Assembly (NCBI GenBank): GCA_035566015.1
Contig: DATMRS010000023.1
Location: 1-64,000, forward strand
Direction: 5' to 3'
DNA: 64,000 nucleotides
Origin: DATMRS01 sp035566015
GTDB taxonomy: Bacteria > Pseudomonadota > Alphaproteobacteria > Sphingomonadales > Sphingomonadaceae
The position numbers were made by a program, and so were the translations under genes. The notes under the pieces were generated by a model that was given only the letters and a program-made list of their open reading frames with translations, was not told the DNA's origin and searched no databases. Positions 59,478 to 64,000 of the stretch are shown piece by piece (within the stretch, counting starts at the first letter, position 1; each line of letters opens with the position of its first letter).

Positions 59478-60878
59478 ATGACGTCCTTCGACAAACATGA
59501 AACGGGGTGGGCCGATCTGCTCGGCGAAGGGCGGTTGCCGCGATTCATCCTCATCTGCCTCGGCGTCTGGATCAATGCCGCCGACAGCCTTGTTACCGCG
59601 ACGATCATGCCCAGCGTCGGCGCCGATCTGGGTGGCTACGCCTATTTCAGTTGGGCAGTCGCCGGCTTTCTGATCGGCGCGATCATGGCGGGGGCGAGCG
59701 CGGGCCGCCTGTCCGAAATCGTCGGCCTGCGTCGCGCCACGGTGCTTTCCGGCCTTGTCTTCGCGGGCGGATGCTTGTTCAGCGCGCTCGCTCCGAACAT
59801 GACCTTTTTTCTGATCGGGCGCGTCATCCAGGGCGTCGGCAGCGGCTGGATATCGGGCCTCGCCATGGTCGCGATCGCCTTTCTTTTCCCGGAGCGTCAT
59901 CTGGCGCGTGTGTTCGGCGCGGTCGCCGCCGTCTGGGGGGTCGCGACCATATTGGGGCCGCTGCTAGGCGGCGTCTTTGCCGAACTCGGCGACTGGCGCG
60001 CGGTTTTCTGGTTCTTCGCGGCGCAAGCAGTAATCTTCTCGCTCGCCGCCACCCGCCTGCTCGGCCGCAACATTGTGCCGGCCCGCTCGGTTGGCGTCGC
60101 GTGGCGACAGCTGACGATACTCGGCCTCGCCGCCGTCGCGCTGGCTCTGGCCGATATCAGCGGGTCGCCGGTCAAGGCGCTCGGTCTCGCCGCGCTGGCG
60201 CTCGCCATCCTGTTCGTGGTGCTGAAGATCGACGCCCGCGCCGCGACGCATCTGCTGCCCCGCCACGTTGCCGATCTAAGCACCGTCGGCGGGTCGGGCT
60301 ATGCGGCGATGTTCGCGCTGATGGCGACATCGGTGGGTTTCCTGATTTATGGACCCGCTTTCCTGCAACAGCTTCACAGCCTTTCGCCGCTGGAGGCGGG
60401 CTATGCCGTCGCGGCGCACGCAATGGCCTGGACGATCGCCGCGCTCTACGTCGCGGGCACAGCGCCGGAGACGGCGAACCGCTGGATCAGGACGGGCGCG
60501 GCTTGTGTGCTCGCCGGCCCGATCCTGCTCGCGCTCACCATGCGCGACGGGCCGATCATCCTCATCATCCTCGCGGCGGCGACCATGGGCGCGGGTTATG
60601 GCCTTTCCTCGGCGCTGATGAACCGTCGCGTGCTCGCCTCCCTGTCCGACGAGGATCGCGCGATCGGAAGTTCGGGCCTGATCGCGGTGCGGCAGACCGG
60701 CGAGGCGATCGGCGCGGCGATTGCCGGCGCCGCCGCCAATTTCGCCGGCTTCTCGGCCGGGCTCAGCACCGAAGCGGCGCGTAACGCCGCCGTCTGGGTC
60801 TATGTGACGGCGATTCCGCTTGCGCTGATCGGCCTGCTTGCCGCCTGGCGGATGACGCGGATCGCGGGCGTGCGCTGA
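59478..60878 (+). CDS. MFS transporter, drug-efflux type (DHA2-like)
   Basis: A 466-residue protein with about 14 hydrophobic segments. Segment 1 holds VWINAADSLVTATIMPSVGADLGG, motif D1-like of DHA efflux pumps; segment 5 has the antiporter motif C form (WGVATILGPLLGGVFAELGDWRAVFW). Export of a drug or metabolite is expected; the substrate is unknown. ATG 59478 has only a weak ribosome site. It is divergent from the iron-regulated-looking operon and could be an exporter of a siderophore-like compound, but nothing in its sequence shows this. Confidence 0.88.
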   Translation: MTSFDKHETGWADLLGEGRLPRFILICLGVWINAADSLVTATIMPSVGADLGGYAYFSWAVAGFLIGAIMAGASAGRLSEIVGLRRATVLSGLVFAGGCLFSALAPNMTFFLIGRVIQGVGSGWISGLAMVAIAFLFPERHLARVFGAVAAVWGVATILGPLLGGVFAELGDWRAVFWFFAAQAVIFSLAATRLLGRNIVPARSVGVAWRQLTILGLAAVALALADISGSPVKALGLAALALAILFVVLKIDARAATHLLPRHVADLSTVGGSGYAAMFALMATSVGFLIYGPAFLQQLHSLSPLEAGYAVAAHAMAWTIAALYVAGTAPETANRWIRTGAACVLAGPILLALTMRDGPIILIILAAATMGAGYGLSSALMNRRVLASLSDEDRAIGSSGLIAVRQTGEAIGAAIAGAAANFAGFSAGLSTEAARNAAVWVYVTAIPLALIGLLAAWRMTRIAGVR

Positions 60879-60879
60879 C

Positions 60880-61344
60880 TTAGCTTTCGTCGTCCGTCGA
60901 TGCCTGCGCCGGCGGACAATTTGGCTTCGGCCTGGTCTTCCGCACCACGCGCGTGGTGGCAAACTCGGCAGGCGTCAGCGCGCCGGAACGATCGGCATCG
61001 GCCTTGGCGAACTTCTCCGCCGTCTTCACCGCATATTCCTCGAACGAGAGGCGGCCGTCGCCATTCACGTCCAGCTTCTCGAACGCACGACGGCGGCTGC
61101 GCAGATATTCGTCGCGCACGATCTGGCCATTCTTGTCACGGTCATAGCGGGCGAAGCGCCGCTCCTCGCGCGTCTTCTCACTGGCGGCGGGCGGTGCAGC
61201 CAACGGCTCAGCGGCCGCGGCGAGAGCGCCAGAAGGCGCTGGCGGCACGACCGGGCTGTCGGCTTGCGCGAGGCTCTTCCACCAGAAGAGCCCGCCCGCC
61301 ACGAGCAGCAAAGCCGCCAGTCCACCCGCCAGAAACTGTCGCAT
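60880..61344 (-). CDS. EF-hand calcium-binding membrane/periplasmic protein
   Basis: About 154 residues: an N-terminal hydrophobic segment (FLAGGLAALLLVAGGLFWW) that is a signal anchor, an Ala/Pro-rich linker, and three EF-hand loops: DRDKNGQIVRDE (68-79), DVNGDGRLSFEE (92-103) and DADRSGALTPAE (116-127), each with acidic residues at the calcium positions. ATG 61344 follows GGGGAGG. It lies 22 bp after the squalene/phytoene synthase-like gene on the same strand. The function is unknown beyond calcium binding. Confidence 0.85.
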   Translation of the reverse strand: MRQFLAGGLAALLLVAGGLFWWKSLAQADSPVVPPAPSGALAAAAEPLAAPPAASEKTREERRFARYDRDKNGQIVRDEYLRSRRRAFEKLDVNGDGRLSFEEYAVKTAEKFAKADADRSGALTPAEFATTRVVRKTRPKPNCPPAQASTDDES

Positions 61345-61366
61345 TCCCCCCCCTCCCCTTTTTGGT

Positions 61367-62026
61367 TCATCGCCCGCAAATCGAAAGCCATAGCGCACGC
61401 GCCAGCCGCCCGGGCGCGCCCGGCTGCCGCACATCACCACGACGAAGATCGCGCTGCGCGAGCACTGTCAACATGCCCAGCGCACGCAGCGGCTTCGGCC
61501 AATAGCGGCCCGCGAGCGGCGCGAGGCACACCTTGGCACGCGCGATCGCCGCCGCACGCGCCTCCCCATCCTCCAGCCGTGGCAGGATATCGACGAGCGA
61601 CCAGCCCTCGCCGGCATCGGCGATGTCGGACGCGGCCTCGCCGGAAAGCAGCCGTGCGGCGAGCGTGAAGAGCGGCCGTCCCCGCCGTTTGCCATGCGCC
61701 AGCACCGCCGCCGCATCCACATCGTCGGCCAGCGCCGCCCAGCCCGCCTCGATCGCCGCCAGTTCCGCGCCGCCAATGCCGAGCGGCAGGATCATATTCG
61801 TCACCTCAACCAGTAGCGGCTCGGGCGAAGCGATGCCGGCGTCGAGCTTCTCCAACGACTCGCGCCACCAGGCGAGGCGGATCGCGCGGATCAGCGGCTC
61901 ATGCGCGAGCCGCAGCACCTCGCCCAGCCGCTCGTCGAGCCGCCAGAGCGCCGCCAGAGCCTCGCGCCGCGCCGCCGGAGCATAGACGAGCGCCAGCGCG
62001 CGTTCGGGATCAGCGATATCGGCCAT
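61367..62026 (-). CDS. Squalene/phytoene synthase-like protein
   Basis: About 219 residues. The start MADIADPERALALVYAPAARREALAALWRLDERLGEVLR and LIRAIRLAWWRESLEKLD match the SQS_PSY family, but the DxxxD metal motifs of true prenyl synthases are not visible and the protein is shorter than the ~300 residues usual for them. It therefore resembles the NDUFAF6-like, probably non-catalytic branch found widely in alphaproteobacteria. ATG 62026 is preferred over the upstream frame start. It is cotranscribed with the EF-hand gene. Confidence 0.78.
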   Translation of the reverse strand: MADIADPERALALVYAPAARREALAALWRLDERLGEVLRLAHEPLIRAIRLAWWRESLEKLDAGIASPEPLLVEVTNMILPLGIGGAELAAIEAGWAALADDVDAAAVLAHGKRRGRPLFTLAARLLSGEAASDIADAGEGWSLVDILPRLEDGEARAAAIARAKVCLAPLAGRYWPKPLRALGMLTVLAQRDLRRGDVRQPGAPGRLARALWLSICGR

Positions 62027-62152
62027 GGCCGCTGCTCTAGAGCAGTTCGCGGGCGTCCGGAACAGCACGAAATCCGCATGGCGCTTGAGCCTTTCTTAAC
62101 GGGCGTCATGCGAAAGAACCGATTCAGAGCTATTTTTCCAAGTGGATCATCG

Positions 62153-62701
62153 ATGAGGTTCGCGCGACCACCGCGACTTTGGGCCCGGCTGAAGCCGCTC
62201 CGCCGCCATGCGCGCGGCGCGACGCTTGTCGAGTTCGCGGTGATCGCAGCGCCGCTGATCGCCTTGCTGATCGCGATCGTGCAGACCAGCCTCACCTTCT
62301 TTGCCCAACAGGTGCTGGAAACCACCGCCGAGAAGGCCGGCCGCCTGATCCTGACGGGCGCCGTCCAGCGGCAGGGCATGAAAAGGGCCGATTTCAACAA
62401 GGCGGTGTGCGATTCGCTGCCCGCCTTCCTCAAATGCGCCAACGTATTGGTGGACGTACAGACCGCGAACAGCTTCTCAAGCGCGGACACGACTGCACCG
62501 ACGATCACCTTCGGGTCGGACGGCAAGCCGACCAACGCCACAGCCTATGATCCGGGCAATCCGGGCGACATCGTCGTGATGAAGGTGATCTATCTCTGGT
62601 CGGTCGCGCCCGGCCCGCTAGGCTTCGACCTGTCGACCTTGTCGAACGGTCAGCGCCTGCTGATGGCGACGGCGGTGTTCAAGCGGGAAGCCTATACATG
62701 A
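62153..62701 (+). CDS. TadE-like pilus assembly protein
   Basis: About 182 residues. A short basic stretch (PPRLWARLKPLRRHARG) precedes the TadE signature ATLVEFAVIAAPLIALLIAIVQTSLTFFAQQ, which is a pseudopilin-like N-terminal hydrophobic helix with the conserved Glu; a periplasmic part with two Cys follows. TadE proteins are minor pseudopilins of the Flp/Tad pilus. ATG 62153 or 62108 may start it. It overlaps the next gene by four bases (ATGA). Confidence 0.85.
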   Translation: MRFARPPRLWARLKPLRRHARGATLVEFAVIAAPLIALLIAIVQTSLTFFAQQVLETTAEKAGRLILTGAVQRQGMKRADFNKAVCDSLPAFLKCANVLVDVQTANSFSSADTTAPTITFGSDGKPTNATAYDPGNPGDIVVMKVIYLWSVAPGPLGFDLSTLSNGQRLLMATAVFKREAYT

Positions 62702-63225
62702 GCGCCGCCCATTCGCTGAGGCAGGACCGGCGTGGCGTCTCGGCGATCGAGTTTGCGCTGGTGCTGCCCTTCCTGATCCTGCTCTATCTGGGTGGTTATC
62801 AGCTTTCCGATGCGATCGCGGCGCAGCGCAAGGTGACGATCGCCACGCGATCGATCGTCGATCTGACATCGCGCTACACCTCGGTGACGAACGCCGACCT
62901 TGCGACGATCCTCAACGCCTCGCGGCAGGTGATGGCGCCCTATTCGACGGCCCATGCCAGCATGAGCGTGTCGCAGATCGCGATCGACAAGGACGGCAAC
63001 GGCACCGTCATGTGGAGCTATCCGACCGATGGCGACGGCCTTACGCCAGGCGAAAGCTTCGACGTTCCCGCCGAAATCCGCCAGCCCAACACCTGGATTC
63101 TCGTCGGCGAGATGACCTACGACTATACGCCCGTCGTCGGCCAGGGCCTGATCGGCCGGATTCCCATGCGCGACGAGATCATCATGAGCCCGCGCGCCTC
63201 CAATTCGGTCGAGCTCAAGACATGA
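62698..63225 (+). CDS. TadE-family pilus assembly protein
   Basis: A 175-residue protein with the same architecture: basic QDRRGVSAIEFALVLPFLILLYLGGYQL at the N-terminus, where the conserved Glu of the pseudopilin helix is kept, then an extracytoplasmic beta-rich domain. It overlaps the upstream TadE gene by four bases and is 43 bp before a TadG-like gene. Two TadE proteins plus a vWA TadG protein are common in alphaproteobacterial Tad loci. Confidence 0.87.
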   Translation: MSAAHSLRQDRRGVSAIEFALVLPFLILLYLGGYQLSDAIAAQRKVTIATRSIVDLTSRYTSVTNADLATILNASRQVMAPYSTAHASMSVSQIAIDKDGNGTVMWSYPTDGDGLTPGESFDVPAEIRQPNTWILVGEMTYDYTPVVGQGLIGRIPMRDEIIMSPRASNSVELKT

Positions 63226-63268
63226 TCGTCGGTCGCTCGCGAGGCCCGGCATCCAGGGACGCCATCTC

Positions 63269-64000
63269 ATGCGCATCGCATCGTTGAAAGCCCTGCTGAG
63301 CCGTTTGGGACGCGACCGGCGGGGCAATGTGCTGCTGCTCGTCGCCTTCTCGATCGTGCCGCTGGTGCTGGCGACCGGCGTCGGCATCGATTATTCGCGC
63401 GCCGCACGCCTTCAGACGCGGCTGAACGCCGCCGCCGACGCCGCCGCCCTCGCTGCCGTGACCCAGCCGATGATGAAGCGAACCGAGGCCGACGCGCGCG
63501 CGGCTGCCACGAACATGTTCAACGCACAGGTTAAGAATCTCCCTGGGCTGATCTACGATCCGGCGGACCTCAAGGTGGACATCGCGGCGGGAACGCCGGG
63601 GACGACGAACGACCGTACAGTGACCGTTTCCTATAGCGCGCAATCGGTGAACTCCTTCGCGGGCATATTGGGAATGAAGACGATCGCGATCGGCGGCTCG
63701 TCTCAATCCAACGCGATCGCCGCGCCCAATATCGATTTCTACCTGCTGCTCGACACCTCACCGTCAATGCTGCTGCCGTCGACCTCCGCGGGGCTCAAGA
63801 AGATGCGCGAACTGACGAACTGCGCCTTTGCCTGCCACCTGTCGCAGCCGCATGACGAAGGCATCTATGTCAGCAAGCAGAACGTCTCGACCAACCTGCC
63901 CAATTGCAGAAACCCGTTGCGGCAGGACGTTCCCGCCTGTTTCGACGGCAGCGGCAACGTCAAGTTTCCGGACGGAACCTTCGCCGACTCCTATTGGCTC
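63269..64000 (+). CDS. TadG-like pilus assembly protein with vWA domain (3' end outside window)
   Basis: At least 244 residues and still open at the window edge. Residues ~15-46 form the TadG/TadE-type hydrophobic helix (RDRRGNVLLLVAFSIVPLVL), followed by AARLQTRLNAAADAAALAA, the Flp/TadG-family pattern. A von Willebrand A domain begins near IDFYLLLDTSPSM, with the MIDAS-type DxSxS at residues 162-166. Several Cys occur near residues 185-215. Start ATG 63269 follows the second TadE gene by 43 bp. Probably involved in Tad pilus assembly or surface adhesion. Confidence 0.85.
   Translation, partial: MRIASLKALLSRLGRDRRGNVLLLVAFSIVPLVLATGVGIDYSRAARLQTRLNAAADAAALAAVTQPMMKRTEADARAAATNMFNAQVKNLPGLIYDPADLKVDIAAGTPGTTNDRTVTVSYSAQSVNSFAGILGMKTIAIGGSSQSNAIAAPNIDFYLLLDTSPSMLLPSTSAGLKKMRELTNCAFACHLSQPHDEGIYVSKQNVSTNLPNCRNPLRQDVPACFDGSGNVKFPDGTFADSYWL

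Overview
The window is high-GC chromosomal DNA from an alphaproteobacterium, most likely a member of the Sphingomonadaceae (Sphingomonas/Rhizorhabdus/Sphingobium group). This rests on gene content: a LigW-like aromatic acid decarboxylase operon with its own TonB-dependent receptor, a DmdC-like acyl-CoA dehydrogenase, a TadE/TadG-type pilus locus, many TonB- and autotransporter-type outer-membrane genes, and REP-like palindromes of the kind common in sphingomonads. Almost all of the sequence is coding, with one tRNA gene and one truncated IS630-type element at the left edge.

Layout. 1-3.3 kb: end of an IS630-family transposase, then a VOC protein, a TauD/TfdA dioxygenase and an MFS transporter on the minus strand, with duplicated operator-like palindromes. 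3.8-7.9 kb: a nitric-oxide module made of an NsrR-like Rrf2 regulator, an NDH-2-like flavoprotein and a quinol-type nitric oxide reductase. 8.1-9.3 kb: a small lipoprotein and an L,D-transpeptidase. 9.3-24.0 kb: one giant autotransporter gene (4,904 codons) built from PATR-type and T5SS/PEP-CTERM-type repeats, divergent from an AraC regulator overlapping a TPR-sulfotransferase. 26.9 kb: tRNA-Arg(CCG). 27.0-34.7 kb: one long minus-strand operon (TonB receptor, LigW-like amidohydrolase, IclR regulator, second amidohydrolase, class II aldolase-type enzyme, AAHS transporter) that looks like an uptake-to-decarboxylation pathway for an aromatic carboxylic acid.

35.2-44.3 kb: a HerA-like ATPase, an NTF2-like exported protein, a CpdA-like phosphodiesterase, and an unusual three-gene redox operon: NAD(P)H/FAD oxidoreductase fused to two cyclic-nucleotide-binding domains and four [4Fe-4S] motifs; a b-type cytochrome-like membrane protein; and an FHA-TM-decaheme cytochrome c. 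A perfect CRP-type site lies in front of the phosphodiesterase gene beside this operon. 44.4-54.6 kb is metabolic and housekeeping: acyl-CoA dehydrogenase with MerR regulator, hisI, purF, an SDR, cfa, korAB and rppH. 54.6-59.3 kb: a DUF481 protein and an iron-regulated-looking operon (unknown Cys-rich protein, PepSY-type membrane protein, DUF2271, DUF4198, ApbE) in which the DUF2271 protein carries an ApbE flavinylation motif. 59.5-64 kb: an MFS exporter, an EF-hand protein, a squalene/phytoene synthase-like protein, and the start of a Tad pilus locus that runs off the right edge.

The two redox systems (the FHA-decaheme/CNB-FeS operon and the PepSY/ApbE operon) are the most interesting parts. 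Function calls rest on recognisable motifs and context read by eye; no database search was run.
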